From Bacteroidetes bacterium 43-93 (GTDB lineage Bacteria > Bacteroidota > Bacteroidia > Chitinophagales > Chitinophagaceae): a stretch of DNA of 64,000 nt. Where the stretch lies: assembly GCA_001897855.1 (NCBI GenBank), contig MKUO01000001.1, positions 767,267-831,266 of the forward strand, read 5' to 3'. The notes beneath the pieces were generated by a model, which had not been told where the DNA came from, made no database searches, and saw only the letters and a program-made list of their open reading frames with translations. Positions within the stretch are counted from its first letter, which is position 1; each line of letters opens with the position of its first letter. A program made the translations under genes and the position numbers. Shown one piece after another: positions 23,894 to 34,900 of this stretch.

Positions 23894-26017
23894 ATGACCT
23901 TAAAAACAACCCCCGGGAAACCCTTCCCCCTGGGTGCTACGATGGATGCAAACGGTGTGAATTTTGCCATATACTCAGAGAATGCTACCGCGGTTGAACT
24001 TTGCTTGTTTAACAACGAAACAGATCAGCAGGAAACCGAAGCAATCAATATAACAGAAAAGTCAGGCAATATATGGCATGTGTATGTACCCGGTCTTAGG
24101 CCGGGACAGTTGTATGGTTACCGTATAGATGGACCCTATGATCCGGCAAACGGGCACCGCTTTAATAAGAACAAATTATTGATAGACCCGAACGCTAAAG
24201 CCATTACAAAAGAGCTGAAATGGGATGCATCATTATACGGTTATGAGTTTGGCAACGAACAGGAAGACCTTAGTTTCAGCACGCAGGACAGCGCCCCACA
24301 CATGCCTAAGTGCATTGTAACAGATCCCAATTATGACTGGGAGGGCGACGCAAAGCCCAATACGCCCCTGCACAAAACCATTATTTATGAATTGCATGTA
24401 AAGGGTTTTACTAAACTGAACGATGCCGTTCCTGAAGATATCCGTGGCACATACAGCGCCCTGTCGCATCCTTCGGTGATAGAATACCTCAAAAACCTGG
24501 GCATTACCGCCGTAGAGTTAATGCCTGTTCATTACTTTATTGACGACCATGCCCTCGAAGAAAGGGGCCTCTATAATTATTGGGGGTATAACACCCTGGG
24601 CTTTTTTGCACCCGACCCGCATTATACATCTGCTATCGATAAAATGGGTATCGTGCATGAATTCAAGGATATGGTCAAAGCATTGCATAAAGCGGGTATT
24701 GAGGTAATACTGGATGTGGTATATAACCACACCGCAGAAGGCAATCACATGGGGCCAACCTTGTCTTTTAAAGGCATTGACAATACTGTTTATTACCGTC
24801 TTACGGATGATAAACGCTATTACAACGACTACACCGGTACGGGAAATACATTGAATGCACGTATGCCTGCTGTACTGCGGCTTATAATGGATAGCCTGCG
24901 CTACTGGATACAGGAGATGCATGTAGACGGCTTTCGGTTCGACCTCGCTTCAACGCTTGCCAGGGAATTGCATGAAGTGGATATGTTAGGTTCTTTCCTC
25001 AACATCATTTACCAGGATCCCATTATATCGCAGGTGAAGCTGATTGCAGAACCATGGGATGTAGGCGAGGGTGGCTATCAGGTGGGCAACTTTCCGCCGG
25101 GATGGTCTGAATGGAATGGCAAGTATCGCGATTGCATACGGGATTTCTGGAGAGGGGCAGACAGTATGCTGGATGAATTCTCGAAGCGGTTTACAGGAAG
25201 TTCAGATTTGTACCAGGATGATTCCCGGCGCCCGACAGCCAGTATAAATTTCATCACAGCACATGATGGTTTTACATTAGCCGACCTGGTATCGTATAAT
25301 GATAAACATAACGAACAAAATGGCGAGGATAATAATGATGGTGATAATCACAACAGGTCATGGAACTGCGGAGTAGAGGGCCCAACAGACGACGAAGCGA
25401 TCATTAAGCTTAGGAGAAAGCAGCAGCGCAATTTTCTTACAACATTGTTTCTTTCCATTGGAGTGCCTATGCTTACTGCAGGCGATGAAATCGGTAAAAC
25501 ACAACGTGGTAATAATAATGCCTACTGCCAGGACAATGAGATATCATGGATCAATTGGGCTGAAGCAGACCAGGAACTATTGGAATTTACCAAACATGTT
25601 ATAAAGATTATAAAAGAGCATCCCGTGTTTTGTCGCAGGAAGTGGTTCCAGGGTCAGAAGATAAGCGGGGTAGGTACGGAAGATATCGCCTGGTTTAAAA
25701 CAGATGGCAGTATGATGAGCGATGAAGATTGGCAAACCGGGTTTGCAAAGTCTTTAGGAGTATTTCTCAATGGCAAAGGTATTAAATCACCCGGCCCAAA
25801 TGGAGAAAAGATTATAGACAATAATTTCTATATCGTATTTAATGCCAGCGAAGAAAATTTGAATTACAAACTACCGGAAGAAAAGTATGGGAATGATTGG
25901 TTGAAATTGGTAGATACCGAAGAGCCTAATACAGAAGATGGAGAGGTCTATGATCCTATGACAGAAATATGTGTTCATGCAAGATCAATGGTTGTATTGA
26001 TGAATCAGGAAAAATAA
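23894..26017 (+). CDS. glgX: Glycogen debranching enzyme GlgX (isoamylase type)
   Basis: A 707-residue GH13_11 enzyme that hydrolyses alpha-1,6 branches. An N-terminal CBM48 domain (about 5-110, with FPLGATMDANGVNFAIYSEN and YGYRIDGPYDP) precedes the catalytic barrel. Catalytic residues are Asp350 (VDGFRFD), Glu386 (LIAEPWD) and Asp458 (ITAHDGFTL). The motif GWSEWNGKYRD and the acidic KHNEQNGEDNNDGDNHN loop are typical of GlgX/TreX. In this locus it would release linear chains for TreY-TreZ and MalQ. The treY::malQ gene begins 10 bases later, so the two are one transcript. Confidence 0.93.
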   Translation: MTLKTTPGKPFPLGATMDANGVNFAIYSENATAVELCLFNNETDQQETEAINITEKSGNIWHVYVPGLRPGQLYGYRIDGPYDPANGHRFNKNKLLIDPNAKAITKELKWDASLYGYEFGNEQEDLSFSTQDSAPHMPKCIVTDPNYDWEGDAKPNTPLHKTIIYELHVKGFTKLNDAVPEDIRGTYSALSHPSVIEYLKNLGITAVELMPVHYFIDDHALEERGLYNYWGYNTLGFFAPDPHYTSAIDKMGIVHEFKDMVKALHKAGIEVILDVVYNHTAEGNHMGPTLSFKGIDNTVYYRLTDDKRYYNDYTGTGNTLNARMPAVLRLIMDSLRYWIQEMHVDGFRFDLASTLARELHEVDMLGSFLNIIYQDPIISQVKLIAEPWDVGEGGYQVGNFPPGWSEWNGKYRDCIRDFWRGADSMLDEFSKRFTGSSDLYQDDSRRPTASINFITAHDGFTLADLVSYNDKHNEQNGEDNNDGDNHNRSWNCGVEGPTDDEAIIKLRRKQQRNFLTTLFLSIGVPMLTAGDEIGKTQRGNNNAYCQDNEISWINWAEADQELLEFTKHVIKIIKEHPVFCRRKWFQGQKISGVGTEDIAWFKTDGSMMSDEDWQTGFAKSLGVFLNGKGIKSPGPNGEKIIDNNFYIVFNASEENLNYKLPEEKYGNDWLKLVDTEEPNTEDGEVYDPMTEICVHARSMVVLMNQEK

Positions 26018-26027
26018 GCTTTGTAAT

Positions 26028-29000
26028 ATGTACTATCCAGTTACCTCGTACCGCATCCAGTTTCATAAAGATTTCAATTTTGATAAGTTTAGTGCTATTT
26101 GTGATTACCTGTGTAAGCTTGGAGTTGCAACGATATATGCTTCTCCCCTTTTTAGCGCAGTACCGGGAAGTACCCATGGCTATGACGTAACGGATGCTAA
26201 CAGGATCAATCACGAAATTGGCAAACAGGAACAACTGATAAAGCTAAGCGAAGACCTACATGCAAACGGCGTAGGCTGGATGCAGGATATTGTGCCTAAT
26301 CATATGGCGTACCATATCAATAACCAATGGTTGATGGATGTGCTGGCTCGTGGCCCTGAATCTTCCTACAGTTCTTATTTTGATATTGATCGGCAGCATC
26401 CGGATTTTAATGGAAAACTAATGCTGCCTGTATTGGATAAACCGCTTGATGAAGCTATAGATAGTGGGGCGTTTCAAATAGCACTATCAAATGGCAGACC
26501 CGTAATTAAATTTAATAATGTTGCTTACCCGATAAACGAGGCATCTATACCTGAGGATAAAACAATTGTTGATTGGCTACAACAAATTAATACCAGTACA
26601 AAGTTGCTTAGTGAACTCTTAGCTAAACAATACTATCAATTCAGTTATTGGAAGGAAACCAACGAACATATTAATTACCGGAGGTTTTTTATTATCAATG
26701 GTATGATATGCCTGAATGTACAGAATGAAGAAACTTTTATAGCGTATCACCGGCTTGTTCAGGAACTAAAGAAAGAAGGTGTTATTGATGCCGTGAGGAT
26801 AGACCACATCGATGGCCTTGATGACCCGACGGAATATTTGTATAGATTAAGGAATTTATTGGGCGATGACACTTATATCGTTGCGGAGAAAATACTGGAA
26901 CCGGATGAACGCCTGCCGGAGTACTGGCCTATACAAGGCACTACCGGCTATGATTTTATACCGTTAGTGAATAATTTAATGACTAATAATTCCGGTATCA
27001 TTATCCTCAGACGTTTTTACAATGAGCTTGTCGGGCAAACATCTGCTGATAGAGAAATACTGGAAAAGAAAAATCTGATCCTGCACAACTATATGGCAGG
27101 TGAGCTGGATAATCTTTTGCGCTTACTACCCAGAACAATATCTTCCGGTAAGTCATTATCTGACGAGCGACTAAAGGCTGCGATTGCTTTATTCCTTGTG
27201 CATTTTCCGGTTTATCGGTTTTATAGCAATACTTACCTGCTGGATGAAACGGAGAAAAAACAACTGCAGAATATATTCAATGAAATAAAGGCATACGCAT
27301 CAGAATGCATTGATGAGGTACAATACCTCGAGGCGTTATTAATAAATGACAATCCAGAAACCGAAGACGCAAATGCTATCGCCAAATTTTTTAAGCGGTG
27401 CATGCAATTTACCGGGCCTATAATGGCTAAGGGTGTAGAAGATACTGTTATGTACACCTACAATAGCTATATCGGACATAATGAAGTGGGGGATTCTCCA
27501 TCTGCAGCGTTATACACAGTAGAAGAATTTCACAAGGCAATGCAGGAACGCCAAAAGAAGTGGCCGCTCACTATGAACACTACTGCAACACATGATACTA
27601 AACATGGTGAGGATGCAAGAGCGCGGTTAAATGCTATAACACACTTTGCCAACGACTGGATGCAGATGGTAAATGAATGGCGCACATGGAACCTGGATTA
27701 TAAACAAGGTGGCGCACCAACCGATAACGATGAATACTTTATATACCAGGCATTGGTAGCCAGCTATCCTATGCCCGGTGCTGACGTGGATGATTTTGAG
27801 GATCGTTTTAAGAGTTATATACAAAAAGCTATACGCGAAGCAAAGGTGCATACCAATTGGGACGATCCTAACGAGGATTATGAAAAGGCAGTATCAATAT
27901 TTATAGAAAAGATATTGAATCCGGCCAGCAGATTCATGCATAGCTTTTTACAATATCATGAGCAAATATCTGACGCGGGTATTCTTCTTTCTCTATCGCA
28001 ACTTATACTTAAATGTACCTGCCCGGGAATCCCTGATATATACCAGGGATGCGAACTTTGGGACCTAAGTATGGTAGATCCTGATAATCGCAGGCCTGTC
28101 GATTACGAACTGCGCAAAAAATGGCTTAAAGAAATAGAAGAGCAGGACGATCTAACCCGTTTGTGGGAAGAACGCTATAATGGAAAAATAAAACTTTGGT
28201 TTGCACGTGAATTACTATCTCTGCGGAAAGGACATAAAGAGTTGTTTGAGAAAGGCAGCTATTTACCTTTAGTGACAGGAGGAAGATATGCTGATAATAT
28301 TGTAGCTTATGCGAGAGTATTCAAGAACGAATGGTGCCTGGTGATCACTTGCATCACAAGCTTGCCTGTTAATGATTGGGATGATACGTATGTATCAGTC
28401 GGCAATGATGTTTCTTTTGAAAATATATTCAATAATGAAAAGATAAAAACTACGGAAAAGGTCTATCTAAAAGAGATCATGAATAATTTACCTTTCGCAG
28501 TATTGAAAGGTAACGTGAAGAATAATAAGCGTAAAGCAGGAGTATTGTTACCGGTATTTTCATTGTCGGGGGAATTTTGTATCGGTGATTTTGGTAAAGG
28601 TGCGAGATCTTTTGTAGATAAGTTGCAACAAGGAAAGCAGCGGATATGGCAGATATTACCTTTAAATCCCGTTAACGCATCCAATATGTATTCGCCATAC
28701 AGCTCATTGTCTGCAATGGCGAGCAATGCCTTATTAGTAAGTCCTGAACTATTAGTAAAAGATGGCCTTATTGATAATAGGAACGTCGACGCCTTTGGAA
28801 TATCCAATACAGGTAAAGTGGATTATAAATATGCAGAGGATACCAAAGTGCGATTGCTGGACGCCGCATACGACAATTTTCTTCGAAAAAATTTTGCTGA
28901 ACTTAGATATGCTTACCAGGTTTTTTGTGAAAAAGAGAAGTATTGGTTAGATGATTTTGCATTGTTTATGGCATTGAAGCAAGAGAACCATGACAAGCCC

Positions 29001-30026
29001 TGGTATGACTGGCCGTTGCCTTATAAAACACGTGATGAGAAAACCCTGCAGGCTTTCACCGAAAAGCATCGGGACGAACTTCAAAAAACTAAATGGGTAC
29101 AATTTATTATAGATCGTCAATGGAAAGACCTGAAGAGGTATAGTAATGATAAAGGTGTGAAAATACTCGGCGATCTTCCATTTTATGTAAGCTATGATTC
29201 GGTAGATGTATGGTCTAATGCCGAGATATTCACGCTCGATGCAGATGGGGCAATGATCGGTGTAGCAGGTGTGCCGCCAGATTATTTTACTAAAGACGGG
29301 CAGCTTTGGGGAGTTCCTACATTTAATTGGGAAAAGCTAAAAGCGAGTAACTATGAGTGGTGGATCAAGCGGATGAAGAGGAATATCGAGCTTTTTGATA
29401 TGGTGCGTATTGATCATTTCAGAGCTTTGGAGGCTTATTGGGAAGTGCCTGCGGGCGAAGAAACAGCACGATATGGGCAATGGAAGAAAGGGCCGGGAGT
29501 AGATTTCTTTAATTACCTGAAGGAGGCTTTACAAGAGCTGCCCTTAGTGGCCGAGGATCTTGGCTATGAAATGGACGATGTGTATGCTTTAAGGGAAAAA
29601 ACCGGGCTGCCGGGAATGAAAGTATTGCAATTTGCCTGGGGCGATAATATGAGTATAAGTGTAGACGCGCCGCATAACTACAGTCCTAATTGCATTGCAT
29701 ATACCGGTACGCATGATAATAATACTACGCTTGGTTGGTTTAGGAATGAAACAACTGAAGAAGATAAGAAAAGGCTGGCATCTTATGCAGGCACGGAGGT
29801 GAATGAGCATAATGTAACGGATGTACTCACTAAAATGGTATATGGATCAGTTGCAAATACAGCTATCATTCCCATGCAGGATATCTTAAAATTAGATGAG
29901 CATGCCCGTATGAATACACCCGGCACTATATATAACAATTGGCTATGGCGCATGGATGAACATGCGTTCGACTGTGCACAGATAGAGCAACTAAAATACC
30001 TGGTTGAATTTTATAACAGGGGTTAA
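26028..30026 (+). CDS. treY-malQ: Fusion of malto-oligosyltrehalose synthase and 4-alpha-glucanotransferase
   Basis: A single 1332-residue frame encodes two enzymes. Residues 1 to about 830 are TreY (GH13_26), which turns the reducing-end bond of a malto-oligosaccharide into an alpha,alpha-1,1 link: start YPVTSYRIQFHKDFNF, GSTHGYDVTD, nucleophile Asp259 (RIDHIDGL), acid Glu287 (VAEKILEPDE), Asp523 (THDTKHGED). From about 836 begins MalQ (GH77): KAGVLLPVFSLSGEF, SPYSSLSAMASNAL, nucleophile Asp1129 (VRIDHFRA), acid Glu1176 (VAEDLGYE), stabiliser Asp1230 (GTHDNNTTLGW). The junction is a short KNNKRK linker at about 830-835, so each part is complete. MalQ would rebuild long chains from TreY-TreZ leftovers. 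Confidence 0.93.
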   Translation: MYYPVTSYRIQFHKDFNFDKFSAICDYLCKLGVATIYASPLFSAVPGSTHGYDVTDANRINHEIGKQEQLIKLSEDLHANGVGWMQDIVPNHMAYHINNQWLMDVLARGPESSYSSYFDIDRQHPDFNGKLMLPVLDKPLDEAIDSGAFQIALSNGRPVIKFNNVAYPINEASIPEDKTIVDWLQQINTSTKLLSELLAKQYYQFSYWKETNEHINYRRFFIINGMICLNVQNEETFIAYHRLVQELKKEGVIDAVRIDHIDGLDDPTEYLYRLRNLLGDDTYIVAEKILEPDERLPEYWPIQGTTGYDFIPLVNNLMTNNSGIIILRRFYNELVGQTSADREILEKKNLILHNYMAGELDNLLRLLPRTISSGKSLSDERLKAAIALFLVHFPVYRFYSNTYLLDETEKKQLQNIFNEIKAYASECIDEVQYLEALLINDNPETEDANAIAKFFKRCMQFTGPIMAKGVEDTVMYTYNSYIGHNEVGDSPSAALYTVEEFHKAMQERQKKWPLTMNTTATHDTKHGEDARARLNAITHFANDWMQMVNEWRTWNLDYKQGGAPTDNDEYFIYQALVASYPMPGADVDDFEDRFKSYIQKAIREAKVHTNWDDPNEDYEKAVSIFIEKILNPASRFMHSFLQYHEQISDAGILLSLSQLILKCTCPGIPDIYQGCELWDLSMVDPDNRRPVDYELRKKWLKEIEEQDDLTRLWEERYNGKIKLWFARELLSLRKGHKELFEKGSYLPLVTGGRYADNIVAYARVFKNEWCLVITCITSLPVNDWDDTYVSVGNDVSFENIFNNEKIKTTEKVYLKEIMNNLPFAVLKGNVKNNKRKAGVLLPVFSLSGEFCIGDFGKGARSFVDKLQQGKQRIWQILPLNPVNASNMYSPYSSLSAMASNALLVSPELLVKDGLIDNRNVDAFGISNTGKVDYKYAEDTKVRLLDAAYDNFLRKNFAELRYAYQVFCEKEKYWLDDFALFMALKQENHDKPWYDWPLPYKTRDEKTLQAFTEKHRDELQKTKWVQFIIDRQWKDLKRYSNDKGVKILGDLPFYVSYDSVDVWSNAEIFTLDADGAMIGVAGVPPDYFTKDGQLWGVPTFNWEKLKASNYEWWIKRMKRNIELFDMVRIDHFRALEAYWEVPAGEETARYGQWKKGPGVDFFNYLKEALQELPLVAEDLGYEMDDVYALREKTGLPGMKVLQFAWGDNMSISVDAPHNYSPNCIAYTGTHDNNTTLGWFRNETTEEDKKRLASYAGTEVNEHNVTDVLTKMVYGSVANTAIIPMQDILKLDEHARMNTPGTIYNNWLWRMDEHAFDCAQIEQLKYLVEFYNRG

Positions 30027-31963
30027 ATACTACTACCTTGCCACTCCAGTATCATTACTGCAAGTGGCGGTAATGTCAATGATAAAGAATGCATCTTACC
30101 ATGACGTGGAATAGGTGCAGATTCCATTGTTACATTAAGTACATTGCTACCTCCGTATTGTATGGCATCGGTATTTATTAAAGTGTGATAATAGCCTTGC
30201 CTTGGAACACCAATGCGATAATTGTTCCTGACTACAGGGGTGAAGTTGCAAATAACGATGAGCTCTTTATTATCGGCTCTCCGTATCCAGCTAACTACCG
30301 AATTGGCAGCATCATTGAAGTCTATCCATTCAAATCCGTCAGGTGAGTAGTTAGTTTTATATAGTCGCGGATCTGTTTTAAAGAGATTGTTGAGATCCTG
30401 CATCAATGTACTTACCCCTTTGTTTAAAGGCTGTTCTTCTTCATGCCAATCAAGGCTATAGTCATGGCGCCATTCATGATCCTGACCAAACTCACTACCC
30501 ATGAATAAAAGCTTGGCACCGGGGTGACAATACATATAACCATAAAGCAAGCGCAGGTTGGCAAACTGCTGCCATTCATCACCCGGCATTTTCTTTAGCA
30601 TAGAATATTTGCCATGTACTACTTCGTCGTGCGATAAGGCAAGAACATATTTTTCTGAATAGGCATAATACATATTGAATGTAAGGCTATTCTGATGATA
30701 GCTACGGTGTATAGGGTCGAGCCTGAAATATTTGAGCGTATCATGCATCCAACCCATCATCCATTTAAGGTCAAAACCCAGACCCCCATTTTCTATAGGG
30801 TGGGTAACACCAGGCCATGCCGTGGATTCTTCTGCAATAGTTATTGCATGGGGGCAGTAAGTATGGACTGCAATATTTAAATTCTTAATAAAGTCGACAG
30901 CTTCCAGGTTTTCCCGGCCACCATATTCATTTGGTACCCATTCTCCATGATTACGGGAATAGTCGAGATACAGCATAGAGGCAACAGCATCTACACGCAG
31001 GCCATCGGCATGAAACTCGTCCAGCCAATAAAGCGCGTTGGATATTAGAAATGATTTTACCTCGTTGCGACTATAATTGAAAATATAGCTCTTCCAATCA
31101 GGGTGATAACCTTTACGGGGATCGTGATGTTCGTAGAGATGTGACCCATCAAAATATGCAAGCCCATGTTCATCATCCGGAAAATGAGATGGCACCCAAT
31201 CGAGTATTACACCAATATTGGCCCTATGGAGTTCATCTACCAGGTATTTAAACTCTTCAGGTGTGCCAAACCTGGAACTTGGTGCGAAGTAGCCGGTTAC
31301 CTGGTATCCCCATGAACCGTAGAATGGATGTTCCATTACAGGCAGTAGTTCTACATGGGTATAGCCTTCTTTTTTGCAATAATCAGGAAGCTCTTTTGCC
31401 AGCTCTGTATAAGTGAGCATTCTGTTGTTCTCAGCTCTGCGCCACGAACCCAGGTGCACTTCATAAATAGATAAAGGCTCTTCGCGCCAGTTTTGACCTT
31501 CGAGTGCCTTCTTCCATTTTTTATCATTCCATTTATACTGTTTTGGCCACACTATAGAGGCAGTTGATGGCGGCGTTTCCCAATGAATGGCATAAGGATC
31601 ACCTTTTTCGGCTGTGTATCCATTTGCATTCTCAACGTAATATTTATAGTATTCACCCTGGCCGATACCCGGAATAAACAGCTCCCAAATTCCTGAGCCA
31701 TCCCATCTCACATTCATCAGGTGACTGTGCCTGTTCCATCCATTGAAATTGCCGATAACTGAAACGCGGCATGCATTTGGAGCCCATACTGAAAAGTAAA
31801 CACCCTGTATACCATTTACTGAAATAATGTGTGAGCCCATCTTTTCATAAAGGCGGTAGTGATTGCCCGATCTGAATAGGTTCACATCATAGTCTGTCCA
31901 TAGCGATGCAAATGCTTCGCAACCAGGTTCCATGTTTATATTTGATAGAGTCGCAGCTTTCAT
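30023..31963 (-). CDS. glgB: 1,4-alpha-glucan branching enzyme GlgB
   Basis: A 646-residue GH13_9 enzyme. A CBM48-type N-terminal domain (about 30-130, with GVYFSVWAPNACRVSVIGNF and WNRHSHLM) precedes the barrel with PFYGSWGYQVTGYFAPSSR. Catalytic residues are Asp325 (GLRVDAVASMLYLDYSR), Glu378 (IAEESTAWPGV) and the Asp of LSHDEVVHGK. It forms alpha-1,6 branches. It is the last gene of the minus-strand unit glgE-treS/mak-glgB, starting 6 bases after treS stops. GlgB with GlgE is the known pair that builds branched glucan from maltose-1-phosphate. Its stop shares bases with the treY::malQ stop. Confidence 0.95.
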   Translation of the reverse strand: MKAATLSNINMEPGCEAFASLWTDYDVNLFRSGNHYRLYEKMGSHIISVNGIQGVYFSVWAPNACRVSVIGNFNGWNRHSHLMNVRWDGSGIWELFIPGIGQGEYYKYYVENANGYTAEKGDPYAIHWETPPSTASIVWPKQYKWNDKKWKKALEGQNWREEPLSIYEVHLGSWRRAENNRMLTYTELAKELPDYCKKEGYTHVELLPVMEHPFYGSWGYQVTGYFAPSSRFGTPEEFKYLVDELHRANIGVILDWVPSHFPDDEHGLAYFDGSHLYEHHDPRKGYHPDWKSYIFNYSRNEVKSFLISNALYWLDEFHADGLRVDAVASMLYLDYSRNHGEWVPNEYGGRENLEAVDFIKNLNIAVHTYCPHAITIAEESTAWPGVTHPIENGGLGFDLKWMMGWMHDTLKYFRLDPIHRSYHQNSLTFNMYYAYSEKYVLALSHDEVVHGKYSMLKKMPGDEWQQFANLRLLYGYMYCHPGAKLLFMGSEFGQDHEWRHDYSLDWHEEEQPLNKGVSTLMQDLNNLFKTDPRLYKTNYSPDGFEWIDFNDAANSVVSWIRRADNKELIVICNFTPVVRNNYRIGVPRQGYYHTLINTDAIQYGGSNVLNVTMESAPIPRHGKMHSLSLTLPPLAVMILEWQGSSI

Positions 31964-31969
31964 TCAAAA

Positions 31970-34900
31970 TTATTGTTGGATGATAGATTTAATGCCTCTT
32001 AAGGGTATGGTTACCCAGTTAGGCCTGTTATTTAATTCGTAATTGAGCTCGTAGATCGCCTTTTCAAGTATGTAAACATCCATTAGTGTTTTCACATCTT
32101 CTATGTCGCCGGGTACCAGTTTACTTCCACTCACAGTTTTCAGATACGTCTGCAGGTATAAGTCAGACATATACTTATGCCATTGCTCTGCAAAAGGCAT
32201 CAGTTTTGATAAATCTTCCTTCCGTGTATTATTATTTAAGAAGAGATTGCCATATGCCGCGTAATGAAACGACCTGATCATACCGGCTACATCCTTCAGC
32301 GCATTGCGTTTTATCCTGCGCTCGCTGTAACTACGGCCCGGCTCACCTTCAAAGTCTAATATCACAATGTCTTTCCCTGTAAACAATGTTTGCCCTAAGT
32401 GATAATCGCCATGTACTCTTACTTTTATTACTTCGAATTTTTTGGAGTAGATCGACCTGAACCGCTCTAGTACCTTGTCTTTTAGACCTAATACCTCCTC
32501 TGCTTCGGCTTGTACTTCCGGTGGTAGTTTTTTTATGTTTTTCTGTAATGACTGGTAAGCACTTCTTACCTGCGATTGGAAGGAAGAGAACAAAGAGCGC
32601 TGGTAGTGCAGCGAAAATGGTTCCGGATTAAATTCCGGTATATCCTTTACACTCGCAAGTGCCAGGTGCATTTCCCCTGTGCGGATACCCAGTTGCGTAA
32701 TTCTTTCTACAACTGCAGGCTCCAGTAATTCTTTTACCTGTAAGGGTAATTCATCAAATTGATAGGGTGGTTGGCTTGCATTGAATTTTAGCATGAGCTC
32801 ATCTGCTCGTGCAGCTGCAAGTATTTTTTCATTATAGCTTTTCAATCTGTCGAGCATGAACGTCCAGCCATCTATATTGCTTTCAACCATTTCCTGGACC
32901 ATCCCCAGTATAATATTTCCGTCAGCCGTATCCCATTCAATAGTCCCGACAAATGCCGGTAAGTGGCTAAAATCAGTCGACTCAGTTAAAAACTCTGTAA
33001 TCTCTACATCTGGATTTGCCACATTATCTACCTTGCGATATATCTTCAGAAAATAGGCATTATCATAAATAATGGAAGAGTTACTTTGCTCTGCAGACAG
33101 AATTCTTGACTTTATAGAATTATTATTTTTTGCGTAATTCTTTAAGCCACGATTTGCCGAGAATACAATGTGGTTAACGCTTTCCTTGTGTCTTTCTGCC
33201 AGCCGTTCAAAAATATATTGCCTGAACGAATCGCTGTACAGTGCATCATAAAGAATACCTTCGGTGCCTTTGACAGACGCATTGCAAACTACTGCATTGG
33301 GAAAATCATCCGCTATTTTTGTGGCTTGCTCTCCCGAAGCAAAAGCTAAAGAGAGCTGGTAACGTTCAGGAAGTTCACTTTTATAGGTGACTTCCAGTAT
33401 CATCATGACAACATGGCTATCAGCAATAGCCAGTGTTGTATAGTTTGCAATATCTATAGAATTGGTATTTCGCGCCTTGCCGCCAAACCAACGCATCTTA
33501 TTTAGATAGGCAGGAAGAATAGTATCGACAAACATGTCTTCAGCATCATCTGTAAAAACCGGCCATCTTTCGAACTCTAATATATGTCGTGGGTGATCTT
33601 CTACCATCTCCTTGCTACTGATCTCGAACCAGAGACATTCGTATGGAGCCATGGTAAAGAAATATGGGCTTGCAGCTTTTATCTGCGGGAAGTTGTTATA
33701 GCTAAACATCTCTGTAAGCGTCTGCCCTTTGTATTCTGACAAATCAAGCTCTACGGGTTGAGAAAAACGTGACAGGTTTACAATTACCAGTATATTCTCA
33801 TCGCCATAGCTTCTGATAAAAGATAATACCTTAGGATTTTCTGAAGCGATGAATTTAATGTCGCCTCGGCTAAATGCAAGGTATCTTTTCCTGGTGCTGA
33901 TCAGCTTCTTCATTGCCCATAGCAGGGATGAGGAATTTCTATTCTGCACCTCTACGTTCACATATTCGTAATGATATAACGGATCAAGCACTATAGGTAA
34001 ATATAACCGTTGCGGATTTGCTTCTGAGAACCCGGCATTTCTATCTAAGGACCATTGCATGGGCGTACGCACACCATCGCGGTCTCCGAGATAATAATTA
34101 TCACCCATGCCTATTTCATCACCATAATATATCACAGGTGTGCCCGGTAGCGAGAATAGGAGATAGTTGAGCAGTTCTATTTTTCTCCTGTCATTTTCCA
34201 TTAAGGGCGCTAACCTATGCCTAATGCCCAGATTAATACGTGCCTGTGGGTCTTTTACATATACCCGGTACATATAGTCGCGCTCTTCATCGGTAACCAT
34301 CTCCAGGGTCAGCTCGTCGTGGTTGCGGAGAAAGATGCCCCATTGACAGATATCTGGGATGGCGGGAGTCTGATCGTATATATCAGTAATCGGGTAGCGG
34401 TCTTCCATCTTGATAGCCATGAACATACGTGGCATAACAGGGAAGTGGTAGTTCATCTGGCATTCATCGCCGTTACCAAAATAGCTGGCCGAATCTTCAG
34501 GCCACATGTTTGCTTCTGCTAATAACAATGTGCCCGGATATTTTTCATCCACATGTTTTCTAAGCTTTTTCAAAAAAGCGTGCGTTTCCGGCAGGTTCTC
34601 GCAATTGGTTCCTTCGCGTTCAAATAAGTACGGAACCGCATCGAGCCTGAAACCATCCACACCCATTTCGCACCAAAAATCTAATATCTTAAATACCTCT
34701 TCCTGCACAGCGGGATTATCGTAATTAAGATCGGGCTGATGATGGAAAAAGCGATGCCAATAGTATTGTTGGGCTATAGGATCCCAGGTCCAATTTGATT
34801 TTTCAAAGTCCTGAAATATGATCCTTGCATCTGCATATTGTTCCGGGTTATCTGTCCATACGTAAAAGTTTCTGGCTGCTGATCCTTTTGGGGCTTTGCG

